Below are positions 36,730 through 45,078 of a DNA stretch of 64,000 nucleotides, in pieces. Position 1 is the stretch's first letter. Each line of letters starts with the position of its first letter. The notes under the pieces were generated by a model. The model ran no database searches. It was not told the origin of the DNA and worked only from the letters and a program-made list of their open reading frames with translations. The position numbers and the translations under genes were made by a program. This DNA is from JAIBJN01 sp963748205. Lineage in GTDB: Bacteria > Actinomycetota > Thermoleophilia > Gaiellales > Gaiellaceae. The DNA lies in NCBI GenBank assembly GCA_963748205.1, contig CAVVIB010000023.1, positions 62,001-126,000 on the forward strand. Direction: 5' to 3'.

Positions 36730-37692
36730 TCACTCGCGGCGCCAGACGAGCGCCTCCTGAGCGCCGCTCATGCTGTGCATCTCGGTCTGCGTGATCGAGA
36801 AGAACTGGTTGAAGGTCTGATACGGGGTCGTCTGGGGGAAGGGAGCGGTCACGGACTGCTGGCCCTGCATGATGAGCTGCTCTCCCGGGAGGATCTCCCA
36901 GGTTCCCTGCGCGCTCCACCCGGGCGGCCCCACGACGCCCACCGCTGTGAAGCTGTGGAGCGCGGTGTCGAACCCGACTCGCATGACCATCGTGCCGAAG
37001 ACGGGGTTCTGGATCTGGATCACCCAGGTTCCTTCGATCGCGTCGGCGAGCATCGCAGGCTGCGCCGGCGCGGACGTGGGCATGGGCTGGGTCTGAGAAG
37101 GCGTGCGCGCAGGCGCAGGAACGACGTCGAGCGGTGTCTCCAGACGCGCCTGAGGGAACTCCATCACCTCTCCCAAGGCGGCCGGGACATACTCGGGCTG
37201 GTCGGTGATGCGCCTGTAGAGGTCGATCAAGGCGTCCTGGTCGCTCAGGTCGTAGAGCGACGAGCCCTTCAGGAAGAACGGGACGTACTGGACGTCGTCG
37301 GTCGAGAAAACGACCGGGATGAACTTCGTCTGCCCGTGCGTGTCGTCGTAGATCTCGCCCGTGATGATCGCGCCCTCCCACGTCGCTCCTCGACCGGTGC
37401 CCTCGGTCTCCTGCCGGAGCACGCGGCGCTGGTACGTCTCCGTGCAGACGACGAGCACGTAGGACGCCTTCTGGATCTGCTCGTAGCACCAGAGCTGCCA
37501 GCTCTGTGGGGGCGACTGCTCGAACTTGTCGACGAACGCCTCGACCCCGTGCGTCCGCAGCCATTGAGCGATGGTCAGGATCCGGTGGATGTGCTCCTCG
37601 GAGTCCTGGCTGTAGGAGATGAAGATGTAGGGAACCACGCGACCTCCGGCTCTACCGGACAACAGTACGTTCTCGTCCGCTGGACTGTCCAT
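36730..37692 (-). CDS. SEFIR-domain protein
   Basis: A 320-residue protein. Residues ~20-165 form a SEFIR (TIR-related) domain: YIFISYSQDSEEHIHRIL, HGVEAFVDKFEQSPPQSW, YVLVVCTETYQRR, GRGATWEGAIITGE and KFIPVVFS. A Pro/Gln/Thr-rich linker follows. The last ~100 residues form a beta-rich domain (IEGTWVIQIQNPVFGTMVMR, AQGTWEILPGEQLIMQG) of no recognised family. Bacterial SEFIR proteins have been linked to NAD-depleting anti-phage immunity. The ATG at 37692 or a nearby GTG may be the start. It is divergent from the membrane protein at 37734 across only 41 bases, which suggests joint control. Confidence 0.85.
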   Translation of the reverse strand: MDSPADENVLLSGRAGGRVVPYIFISYSQDSEEHIHRILTIAQWLRTHGVEAFVDKFEQSPPQSWQLWCYEQIQKASYVLVVCTETYQRRVLRQETEGTGRGATWEGAIITGEIYDDTHGQTKFIPVVFSTDDVQYVPFFLKGSSLYDLSDQDALIDLYRRITDQPEYVPAALGEVMEFPQARLETPLDVVPAPARTPSQTQPMPTSAPAQPAMLADAIEGTWVIQIQNPVFGTMVMRVGFDTALHSFTAVGVVGPPGWSAQGTWEILPGEQLIMQGQQSVTAPFPQTTPYQTFNQFFSITQTEMHSMSGAQEALVWRRE

Positions 37693-37733
37693 GGCCCGAG
37701 AATCATCCGTCGGATGGGCGAGAATCCGTCCGC

Positions 37734-38117
37734 GTGGCCGATCTCGAGCATCTGAAGCTGATCCAGGCCGTCATCACCCGGATGGCCGGCAACTCCTTCC
37801 TGATCAAGGGCTGGTCGGTGACGATCGTTGCCGGCCTGAGCGCGATCGCCAAGGCCCAGACCGAGGCCGGCGTTGCCTGGATCGCCGCCGGAGTCGTCGT
37901 GGTGTTCGCGGTGCTCGATGCCTTCTACCTCGCGTTGGAGCGCGCATACCGCGACCTCTATCAGCGCGTGGCGGCCGACTCCCCGGGCATCGAGCCCTGG
38001 ACGCTCAAGGTGCACGTCGGGGCGCGAGACGTGATCAGGGGTTTCGACAGCCTTGCCGTGTCCTTGCTCCACGGGGCCGTCTTCGCCGGGGCATTGATCG
38101 TCGCCCTGACCAGTTGA
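37734..38117 (+). CDS. Small membrane protein paired with the SEFIR gene
   Basis: A 127-residue protein. The cytoplasmic N-terminal helix contains EHLKLIQAVITRMAGNSFLIKG, and hydrophobic segments follow at about residues 26-38, 46-65 and 103-126. The N-terminal block 'LIQxVIxRMAxNSFxxKGW' recurs in small membrane proteins found near TIR-type and other immune genes; I know this as a pattern, not as a characterised family. Start GTG at 37734. A role as the membrane effector or partner of the SEFIR protein is inferred from the divergent arrangement. Confidence 0.7.
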   Translation: MADLEHLKLIQAVITRMAGNSFLIKGWSVTIVAGLSAIAKAQTEAGVAWIAAGVVVVFAVLDAFYLALERAYRDLYQRVAADSPGIEPWTLKVHVGARDVIRGFDSLAVSLLHGAVFAGALIVALTS

Positions 38118-38127
38118 CGTCCAACAG

Positions 38128-38150
38128 CTAGCCGGTCTGCGCCTTGCGGC
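38128..38150 (-). repeat. selB 3' end matching the repeat beside tRNA-Sec
   Basis: The second member of the imperfect direct repeat with 36689-36711. The identical core is CTAGCCGGT on the plus strand, containing the selB stop. Together they bound a 1.4-kb segment holding the SEFIR and membrane-protein genes. Confidence 0.5.
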
Positions 38151-39873
38151 GGAGGACGCGCTCGTCCCCGACGCGGCGTGTGATGCCGTCTGCGTCGAAG
38201 CGCTCGAGGAGGAGCTGCGCAGGCTTGCGGCCCGTGCCGAGGAGGTCGCGGAAGCGCGCGAGCGTGATCGAGCCCGCCGCGGTTGCCTCCTCGACCAGCA
38301 GGCGGCGCGCCTCCTCGTGGGCCGCGGCCCCGATGGCCAGCCCGTCGCCGAGGCGCACGAGGCGTCCGGCCTCCTCCAGGTAGCGCGCCAGCTCGGCGTC
38401 CTCGACCTTCACAGGCGTGAAGCCGGCCTCGTCGAGCTCGTCCTCCAGCTGCTCGGCCGCCTCGGCGCGGTCGCCGAGGCCCGCGGTCGCGCCGGGGGCG
38501 TACGCCTTGGCGCCGCGGCGTTCGATGGGGAGGAGTGGCACGAGCGCCGTTGCCCACGGGCGCTGCGGGAGGAGCTCGGCCACCGGCACACCGGGGTCGA
38601 GCGGGGAAGCCGACGCGCGCTCGTCGAGCGCGCGCAGAACGTCGTAACGCAGCTCCTCCAGCCGCTCGGCGGTCAGATACCAGTCTCCCGCGCGCACTGC
38701 CGCGGCCAACCCTGCGTCGAGCTCCTCGCCGGAGAGGAGGGCGCGCCGTTCCAGGTCTTCGCGCCTCAGAGGCTCCTTCGCCCCGGAGAGAACCGCCAGG
38801 ACGATCGAGGCCGGATCGCCGCGCTCCAGGAGCGCGAGCCGCGCCTCGGATGCCTGCCGCGGCGGGGCCGGGTCGAGCACCGTGCCGCCGCCGAGGGTCG
38901 TGCCCTCACGGAGGACGACGCGGTCGCCGCGTGCCGCCACGACGGGCGAGGCGAGCCGGAGCTGCGCGTGTCGCTCGCCGATGCGAACGATGCGCCCGTA
39001 GTGCTCGGCCGTCCCGTGGTGGACGTGCAGCCGGGTGCCGTCGGCGATTTCCACGAGCGGCTCGAGCGCGATGTCGAGCCGGTACCCGAGCGGATACGAG
39101 CCGGGCGCGATGAGCGCATCGCCGCGTCGCAGGTCGCCGCGCTCCACGCCGGGGAGCGCGAGCGCGACCCGCTGGCCCGCCTCCGCCCGCTCGACCGGCC
39201 GGTCGTGCACCTGGGCGCTCCGCACGCGCACGTCGAGGCCCGCGGGCTCCGCGCGCAGCTCGTCGCCCTCGCCGACCGAGCCCGACCAGAGCGTGCCCGT
39301 GACGACGGTTCCGATGCCCTTGAGCGTGAAGACACGGTCGACGTAGAGCCGCGTCGGCCGGTCGGACGGCCGCTGCTCCACGCGATCGGCGGCCTCGGCG
39401 AGCGCCGCGCGCAGCTCGTCGAGGCCTTCGCCCGTGCGCGCGCTCGTCGCCACGACGACCGCCTCGGGGACGAGCTCCCGCGCCTCCTCGGCGGCCAGCT
39501 CACGCGTCTCCTCGTCGACCGCGTCCACCTTCGTGAGCGCGACGACGCCGTGCTCGATGCCGAGCAGCCTGATGATCGCCAGGTGCTCGTGCGTCTGAGC
39601 CCTGGCGCCCTCACCCGCGTCGACGACCAGCAGGAAGAGGTCGATGCCGGTTGCGCCGGCCACCATGTTGCGCACGAAGCGCTCGTGCCCGGGCACGTCG
39701 ACGAGCGAGAGGGAACGGCCGTTGCCGAGCTCGAGCGGCGCGTAGCCGAGGTCGATCGAGATCCCGCGCTCCTGCTCCTCCGGGAGGCGGTCGGTGTCCT
39801 TGCCCGTCAGCGCCCTGACGAGCCAGGTCTTCCCGTGGTCGATGTGCCCCGCGGTGCCTACCGTGAGCGGCAC
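38128..39873 (-). CDS. selB: Selenocysteine-specific elongation factor SelB
   Basis: A 581-residue translation GTPase that brings Sec-tRNA to in-frame UGA codons marked by a SECIS hairpin. GTPase motifs are TAGHIDHGKT, SLVDVPGHERFVRNM and LTKVDAVD. The EF-Tu-like domains follow (RLYVDRVFTLKGIGTVVTGT), and the C-terminus has the SelB winged helices, ending in FRDLLGTGRKPAQLLLERFD for SECIS binding. GTG at 39873 overlaps the selA 3' end by 16 bases, so the two are one operon. The 3' end is duplicated imperfectly at 36689. Confidence 0.95.
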   Translation of the reverse strand: MPLTVGTAGHIDHGKTWLVRALTGKDTDRLPEEQERGISIDLGYAPLELGNGRSLSLVDVPGHERFVRNMVAGATGIDLFLLVVDAGEGARAQTHEHLAIIRLLGIEHGVVALTKVDAVDEETRELAAEEARELVPEAVVVATSARTGEGLDELRAALAEAADRVEQRPSDRPTRLYVDRVFTLKGIGTVVTGTLWSGSVGEGDELRAEPAGLDVRVRSAQVHDRPVERAEAGQRVALALPGVERGDLRRGDALIAPGSYPLGYRLDIALEPLVEIADGTRLHVHHGTAEHYGRIVRIGERHAQLRLASPVVAARGDRVVLREGTTLGGGTVLDPAPPRQASEARLALLERGDPASIVLAVLSGAKEPLRREDLERRALLSGEELDAGLAAAVRAGDWYLTAERLEELRYDVLRALDERASASPLDPGVPVAELLPQRPWATALVPLLPIERRGAKAYAPGATAGLGDRAEAAEQLEDELDEAGFTPVKVEDAELARYLEEAGRLVRLGDGLAIGAAAHEEARRLLVEEATAAGSITLARFRDLLGTGRKPAQLLLERFDADGITRRVGDERVLRRKAQTG

Positions 39874-41172
39874 GTGGCCACGGCCTCCGCGACCTCGTCG
39901 ACCTCCGCGTCGGTGAGCGTCCGGCAGTCGAGGAGCAGCCGGTCGTCGCGGACGATCCCGACGATCGGCGGCTCTCCTAGCCGGAGCGCCTCCGCGAGCT
40001 CGAGCTCGAGCACGCACGCGTAGCTCTCGATCTCTGCGAGCGGCAGCGCGCCGCCGCCCGTGCGTGCCACGGTCTGCTCGACAGTCCCCCCGGTCAGGTC
40101 CGCGAGCCGCTCGGCGCGGGCGCGCACGGCTTCGGCCGGCTCGTCGAGCATGCGCAGCACGGGGAGGTCGCGCGAGCCCGCGCGGTAGAGGGCGAGTGTC
40201 CCCTCGAGCGCGGCGAGAGTGAGCTTGTCGGCGCGCAGCGCCCGCTGGAGCGGATGGCGGCGCATGCGCTCGATCAGGTCGGCCCGCCCGACGGCGAGGC
40301 CTGCCTGCGGCCCGCCGAGGAGCTTGTCGCCCGAGAACGTGACCACGTGCGCGCCGGCCTCGATGCTGGCGCGGGCCGTCGGCTCGTCCAGCGTCTCGAC
40401 GAGCGCGCCGGAGCCCAGGTCGTCGACGAGCGGGACGCCGGTGCGGTCAGCGAGTCGAGCCAGGTCGCGTGTGCTCGGGTGCTCGGTGAAGCCGACGATG
40501 CGGAAGTTGGACTGGTGGACGCGCAGGAGGGCGGCCGTGCGCTCGCCGATCGCCTTCTCGTAGTCGGCGAGGCGCGTGCGGTTCGTCGTCCCGACCTCGA
40601 CGAGCGTCGCGCCGGAGCGCGCCAGCACGTCGGGGATGCGGAAGCCGTCGCCGATCTCGATCAGCTCTCCTCGCGAGACGATCACTTCGCGTCCCTCGGC
40701 CAAAGCGGCGAGTGCGAGCAGGACGGCGGCCGCGTTGTTGTTGACGACGAGCGCCGCGTCGGCGCCCGTCAGCTCGCGCAGGGCGGCGGCGACATGGTCC
40801 TGTCTCGACCCGCGCGCTCCCGCGCCGACGTCGTACTCGAGGTTCGAGTAGCCGCGCGCCCACCTCGTGCACGCGCGCGAGCGCCGACTCGGCCAGCGGC
40901 GCCCTGCCCAGGTTCGTGTGCACGACGACGCCGGTCGCGTTGACGACCCGCCGGAGCCCGGGCGCCAGCCGGGCCTCGAGCTCCGCCCTCGTCCGCTCGA
41001 CGAGGTCTCCGGCGGGGAAGCCGGCGCGCACGTCCTCGCGGGCGCGCTCCAGCGCCGCGCGGGCGGCGGCGAGCACCTGCGGGCGACCGTGGCTCTCTGC
41101 CAGCGCGGCGACCTCGTCGCGCCCGAGCAGCTCGTCGACCGAGGGAAGCTCTCTGAGTGGGTTCGTGGACAT
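39858..41172 (-). CDS. selA: L-seryl-tRNA(Sec) selenium transferase (frameshifted)
   Basis: A PLP enzyme that converts Ser-tRNA(Sec) to Sec-tRNA(Sec) using selenophosphate. The first part (LRELPSVDELLGRDEVAALA, RRVVNATGVVVHTNLGRAPL) breaks at a run of three G where two are expected, at 40859-40861. The following frame has the expected YSNLEYDVG block, then EVIVSRGELIEIGDGFRIPD, VHQSNFRIVGFTE and the PLP-lysine region VVTFSGDKLLGGPQAG. The intact protein would be 437 residues, normal for SelA. selB follows with a 16-base overlap. Confidence 0.93.
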
Positions 41173-41220
41173 CTTCGGCTTGATGATAGAGGCCGGGTTT
41201 CGCGCTAACCTCAGCGGTTC

Positions 41221-43008
41221 ATGACCGAGATGGCGGCACGCCTCACGCGGCCGATCCGGGGTCTCAGCCGGGCCGGCACGGTCGCCGCGGTCCTCGGGCT
41301 CCTCGTCCTGGTCGCGGGCGCGGCCGTCTTCGCGCGCGCCCTGACGCTGCGCGAGTCCGTCCTTCCCGGCGTGTCGGTCGCCGGCGTCGACGTCGGCGGC
41401 CTCTCGCGCGCGGACGCCCAGGCCGCCGTGCAGAGCCAGCTCGCGGCACGTCTTGCGGAACCGGTGCGGATCCAGGTCGGCGAGCAGAGCTTCACCGTGC
41501 GCCCGGACCGGATCTGGGCCCTGGACGCGCGGGCAACGGAGGAGCGCGCGTTCCACGCAGGGCGAGACTCGACGCTCTCGCGCCTCGGCGCGCTCGTGGC
41601 GCCGTTCGCCGCCGAGCACCAGGTCGAGCCCGTGCTCGAGGTCCGGCCTGCCGAGATCGCACGGATCGAGGCGACGCTGCGCGAGCTCACGTCCCGGCCG
41701 GTCGGCGCGGGGCTGTCCATGAAGGGCGGCGAGGTGGTCGTGCGGCCGAGCACGCTCGGAACGACGGTGCAGGTCGAGCCGCTGCTCGACGCGCTCCGCA
41801 CGGCCGGGCTGGCCGGCACCGGCGAGATCGTCGCGCGCGTGGAGCCCGTGCAGCCGATGATCACGACCGAGGAGGCGGAGGCCGTCGCCCAGCAGGCGCG
41901 CACGATCATCGCCGCACCGGTCGACATCCGCTTCAAGGGCAGGGAGGTCGGCGCCCTCGAGCCGCGGCAGCTCGCCGGGCTCGTCCGCTTCGAGCGCGCC
42001 GCGGGCGCCTACGCGGTCTCGCTCGAACGCGAAGGGCTCCAGCAGGCACTCCTGCCGATGGTGAAGGCGAGGCTGCGCGACCCGGTCGACGCCACGTTCA
42101 AGGTCGTCGGCGACCGCGTTCGGGTCGTGCGCTCGCGGCCCGGCACGACGCTCGCGCCCGTGAAGGCACAGGAGGCCGTCCTCGCGGCGGCGCAGCAGCC
42201 GGGCGTTCGCACGGCCGGAGTGACGCTGACCGTCCTGCCGGCCGCGTTCACGACGCAGGCCGCGAAGGCGATGGGGATTCGGGAGAAGATCTCGACCTTC
42301 ACGACCGACATGGGCGAGTCCTCGGCGAACCGGATCTGGAACGTCCACCTGCTCGGCGACTACCTCAACGGCACGATCATCAAGTCGGGCCAGACGTTCT
42401 CGTACAACGAGGAGGTCGGGCCGCGGACCGTCGAGCGCGGCTTCCGCGAGGGCCAGATGATCTTCGGCGGGGTGCTCATCCCCTCGATCGGCGGCGGCGT
42501 GTGCCAGACGGCGACGACGGTCTTCAACGCGGCCTTCGAGGCGGGGCTCCCGATCAAGACCCGCTACAACCACTCGTTCTACATCAGCCACTACCCCGTG
42601 GGCCGCGACGCGACGGTTTCCTGGGGCGGGCCCGATCTCGTCTTCCGCAACGACCTGAAGAACGCGATCCTCGTCAAGGTCAGCTACACGAACACGACCT
42701 TCACGGTGAGCTTCTACGGGACGAAGCAGCGGCGGCGGGTCGAGGCCACGACGAGCACGCTGACGAACTACACGCAGCCGCAGCTCCAGTACGCGATCGA
42801 CCCGTCCGCGCCTCCGGGTTCCGTACGCACGGCTGCGGGCGGCGGCCCGGGCTTCGACGTCAACGTCCACCGCAAGGTCTTCCAGGAAGGGAAGCTCCTG
42901 CGCGAGGACGACTTCTTCACGCGCTACGTCCCGCAGAACCCGACCGCGATCTACGGCCCGGGCAAGACGCCGCCGGGGCCGTACTTCTACCTGCCCTCCA
43001 GCGGTTAA
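41221..43008 (+). CDS. VanW-family cell-wall protein
   Basis: A 595-residue protein: a short cytoplasmic start, one membrane span (VAAVLGLLVLVAGAAVFA), two repeats of a PG_binding_4/YoaR-type domain (VSVAGVDVGGLSRADAQAAV, then another around residues 215-330) and a VanW domain with GDYLNGTIIKSGQTFSYNEE, GGGVCQTATTVFNAAFEAGL and YNHSFYISHYPVGRDATVSW. Found in Gram-positives as an extracytoplasmic wall-associated protein. The VanW function is not firmly known. It is divergent from selA, and its stop codon overlaps foldback copy 2. Confidence 0.88.
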   Translation: MTEMAARLTRPIRGLSRAGTVAAVLGLLVLVAGAAVFARALTLRESVLPGVSVAGVDVGGLSRADAQAAVQSQLAARLAEPVRIQVGEQSFTVRPDRIWALDARATEERAFHAGRDSTLSRLGALVAPFAAEHQVEPVLEVRPAEIARIEATLRELTSRPVGAGLSMKGGEVVVRPSTLGTTVQVEPLLDALRTAGLAGTGEIVARVEPVQPMITTEEAEAVAQQARTIIAAPVDIRFKGREVGALEPRQLAGLVRFERAAGAYAVSLEREGLQQALLPMVKARLRDPVDATFKVVGDRVRVVRSRPGTTLAPVKAQEAVLAAAQQPGVRTAGVTLTVLPAAFTTQAAKAMGIREKISTFTTDMGESSANRIWNVHLLGDYLNGTIIKSGQTFSYNEEVGPRTVERGFREGQMIFGGVLIPSIGGGVCQTATTVFNAAFEAGLPIKTRYNHSFYISHYPVGRDATVSWGGPDLVFRNDLKNAILVKVSYTNTTFTVSFYGTKQRRRVEATTSTLTNYTQPQLQYAIDPSAPPGSVRTAAGGGPGFDVNVHRKVFQEGKLLREDDFFTRYVPQNPTAIYGPGKTPPGPYFYLPSSG

Positions 43009-43174
43009 GGAGGGTTCGGCGAAACAGTGGCGGTGCTGCCGGGCCGCGCTGCTCGCCCCGAGGACTGCGTCCTCAGTCGCGCCCGTAGCTCTTTCGCTAC
43101 GAACGCTCCCTGCGTCCTTGCCTCGGAACGACCATCGCACCCCGGCACCGAGCACCGTTCCGCCAAACCCTCCT
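43008..43174. repeat. 167-bp foldback element, copy 2
   Basis: Same length, same orientation relative to the upstream gene and about 92% identity to copy 1 at 5426-5592. It too begins at the stop codon of the preceding gene (TAAGGAGGG here, TAGGAGGG there). Compensatory pairs versus copy 1: C43025-G43157 replaces T5443-A5575 in the outer stem, and G43088-C43097 replaces T5506-A5515 in the apical stem. It fills most of the VanW-bioY gap and nothing in it codes for protein. Confidence 0.85.
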
Positions 43175-43196
43175 AGTCCGTTAGAGTCCCGCCGCG

Positions 43197-43781
43197 ATGA
43201 ACCCGCACGCGGCGACTCTCAGGCTTGCGGTCTTCCCCCGCGCGGGGCTTGCGACCGACGTGATCCTCGTCGTTGCCGGCGCCGGGCTCGTCGCCCTCGC
43301 GGCCCAGATCGAGATCATGCTCGGGTTCACGCCCGTCCCGATCTCGGGCCAGACCTTCGCGGTGCTCCTCGTCGGCGCGTCGTACGGCCCCGTCCTCGGT
43401 GCCTCGAGCCTGCTCCTCTACTTCTTCGTCGGGCTCCTCGGCGCGCCCGTCTACTCCGGCGGCGACAGCGGCTGGACGATCGTCAAGGGTGCAACGGGCG
43501 GCTATCTCGTCGGCTTCATCGTCGCGGCGCTCCTGATTGGGTGGCTCGCCCAGCGGCAGTGGGACAGGCGCTTCAACTCGGCCGTCGCGGCCATGCTTAC
43601 CGGGAGCGTGGTCATCTACGCGTTCGGGCTTCCCTGGCTCGCGCACACCGCGAACCTCGACCTCGAAGGAACGCTCGAAGCGGGCCTCTACCCGTTCGTG
43701 GTGGGCGATCTGCTCAAGCTCTACCTCGCCGGAATGCTGCTTCCAGCAGCCTGGAAGCTCGTGCGACACCTTCGCGGGTAG
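43197..43781 (+). CDS. bioY: Biotin transporter S-component BioY
   Basis: A 194-residue integral membrane protein with six spans, the substrate-binding part of an ECF-type biotin importer. Typical blocks are AQIEIMLGFTPVPISGQTFAV, YGPVLGASSLLLYFFVGLLG, VYSGGDSGWTIVKGATGGYL and PFVVGDLLKLYLAGMLLPAAW. The EcfA/EcfT energising genes are not in the window, so it works alone or with a shared module. It starts 22 bases after the foldback element. Confidence 0.93.
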   Translation: MNPHAATLRLAVFPRAGLATDVILVVAGAGLVALAAQIEIMLGFTPVPISGQTFAVLLVGASYGPVLGASSLLLYFFVGLLGAPVYSGGDSGWTIVKGATGGYLVGFIVAALLIGWLAQRQWDRRFNSAVAAMLTGSVVIYAFGLPWLAHTANLDLEGTLEAGLYPFVVGDLLKLYLAGMLLPAAWKLVRHLRG

Positions 43782-43851
43782 CCCTGTTTTGCGCCCGCAC
43801 GAGCGGGTACGCGAGGAGGGAATCACAAACCGCGAGGAAGGGGTCTAGAGC

Positions 43852-44319
43852 ATGGCCAGCATTCAGGAATCGATCGACGTCCAGGTGCCCGTGCGCACCG
43901 CGTACAACCAGTGGACGCAGTTCGAGGAGTTCCCGCAGTTCATGGAGGGCGTCAAGTCGGTCAGGCAGATCGACGACACGCACCTGCACTGGGTCGCCGA
44001 GGCCGGCGGCAAGGAGCACGAGTGGACCGCCGAGATCACCGAGCAGCGCTCCGACCAGATGGTCGCGTGGAAGGCGGTCGAAGGCCACGGAGTCGCCGGT
44101 GTCGTCACCTTCCAGCCGCTCGGCGAGGGCGAGACGCGGATCACTGTCCAGATGGACCACGAGACGGACGGCCTCGTGGAGCAGCTCGGCAGCGCCCTCG
44201 GCGTCGACAGCCGGCGCGTGCAGGCCGATCTCGAGCGCTTCAAGGACCTGGTCGAGGGCCGCGGTGTCGAGACCGGCGCCTGGCGCGGCGAGGTCGAGCA
44301 CGGCGAGCGCGTTCGCTAG
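43852..44319 (+). CDS. SRPBCC cyclase/dehydrase family protein
   Basis: A 155-residue protein with the pattern ESIDVQVPVRTAYNQWTQFE, FPQFMEGVKSVRQIDDTHLH, EWTAEITEQRSDQMVAWKAV and a C-terminal helix QADLERFKDLVEGRG. This is the polyketide cyclase 2-like family, frequent in actinobacteria and often stress-related. The ligand is unknown. The ATG at 43852 follows GAAGGGGT. A GC hairpin terminator follows. Confidence 0.88.
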   Translation: MASIQESIDVQVPVRTAYNQWTQFEEFPQFMEGVKSVRQIDDTHLHWVAEAGGKEHEWTAEITEQRSDQMVAWKAVEGHGVAGVVTFQPLGEGETRITVQMDHETDGLVEQLGSALGVDSRRVQADLERFKDLVEGRGVETGAWRGEVEHGERVR

Positions 44320-44344
44320 CCCGACTCGAGTGACGAGATGCGAG

Positions 44345-44362
44345 GGGCCGCTCCGGCGGCCC
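44345..44362. terminator. GC hairpin between the SRPBCC and LOG genes
   Basis: GGGCCGC-TCCG-GCGGCCC, seven perfect pairs with a tetraloop, is followed by TTCGTCGTT on the plus strand. It sits between convergent genes and suits termination of the SRPBCC transcript, perhaps of both. Confidence 0.7.
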
Positions 44363-44369
44363 TTCGTCG

Positions 44370-45074
44370 TTACTGAGCGTCCGCCTTCGCGGGCTCGGCC
44401 GGCGTCTCGCTGCTGCGCCGCCGGTACGCCTCGACGACGTACGCCACCGCGTCCTCGGGATCGTCGGTGACGTGCAGCTGCTCCCAGTCCTCCGGCGAGA
44501 TCATCCCCTGGGCGAGGAGCGTCCCCTGCGGTCCAGTCGAGCATCCCGCGCCAGAACTTCGGAGTCGAAGAGGACGACGGGGAAGTCGAGGATCTTGCCC
44601 GTCTGGATCAGCGTCAGGGCCTCGAAGAGCTCGTCGAGCGTCCCGAACCCGCCGGGGAAGATGACGAAGCCCTCGGCGGCCTTCACGAACATCGTCTTGC
44701 GCACGTAGAAGTGCTCGAACGTGAGACTGACGTCGAGGTACGGATTCGACCCCTGCTCGTGCGGCAGGACGATGTTGAAGCCGACCGACAGACCGCCGCC
44801 CTCCCTGGCGCCGCGGTTGGCGGCCTCCATCACGCCCGGGCCGCCGCCGGTGACGACGGCGAACCCCGACTCGGCGAAGCGGCGGCCGACGTCGCGCGCC
44901 TCGACGTAGACCGGGTGGTCCTCGCTGCACGCGGGCGGAGCCGAAGATCGTGACCGCGGGCTCGGGTAGGTCGGCGACGGTGTTGAAGCCCTCGTAGAAC
45001 TCGTCCGCGATCTGCTGGACGTGCAGGCGCTCGGCATGCTCACGGCTCTCGAGGATCCGCCGGTCGTCGATCAT
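44370..45074 (-). CDS. LOG family protein (lysine-decarboxylase-like/cytokinin-activating fold), two frameshifts
   Basis: A Rossmann-fold protein of the TIGR00730/LOG family. The start is RLHVQQIADEFYEGFNTVAD and VTIFGSAR. Then, in a second frame, come VVTGGGPGVMEAANRGARE and the signature FPGGFGTLDELFEALTLIQT. The original frame returns for LAQGMISPEDWEQLHVTDDP. Shifts lie near 44935 and 44545 and cancel out. LOG enzymes release bases from nucleoside monophosphates; many bacterial members are of unknown role. It is four bases downstream of the M50 gene. Confidence 0.85.
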   Translation of the reverse strand: MIDDRRILESREHAERLHVQQIADEFYEGFNTVADLPEPAVTIFGSARVQRGPPGLRRGARRRPPLRRVGVRRRHRRRPGRDGGRQPRRQGGRRSVGRLQHRPAARAGVESVPRRQSHVRALLRAQDDVREGRRGLRHLPRRVRDARRALRGPDADPDGQDPRLPRRPLRLRSSGAGCSTGPQGTLLAQGMISPEDWEQLHVTDDPEDAVAYVVEAYRRRSSETPAEPAKADAQ

Positions 45075-45078
45075 TGCC

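Noticed and set aside
40447..43155. A 902-codon minus-strand open frame opposite the VanW gene
   Set aside because: Apart from its last part, which is the start of selA, it is an antisense by-product of high GC: low-complexity Arg/Asp/Glu sequence with no family features, fully overlapping a clear VanW protein.
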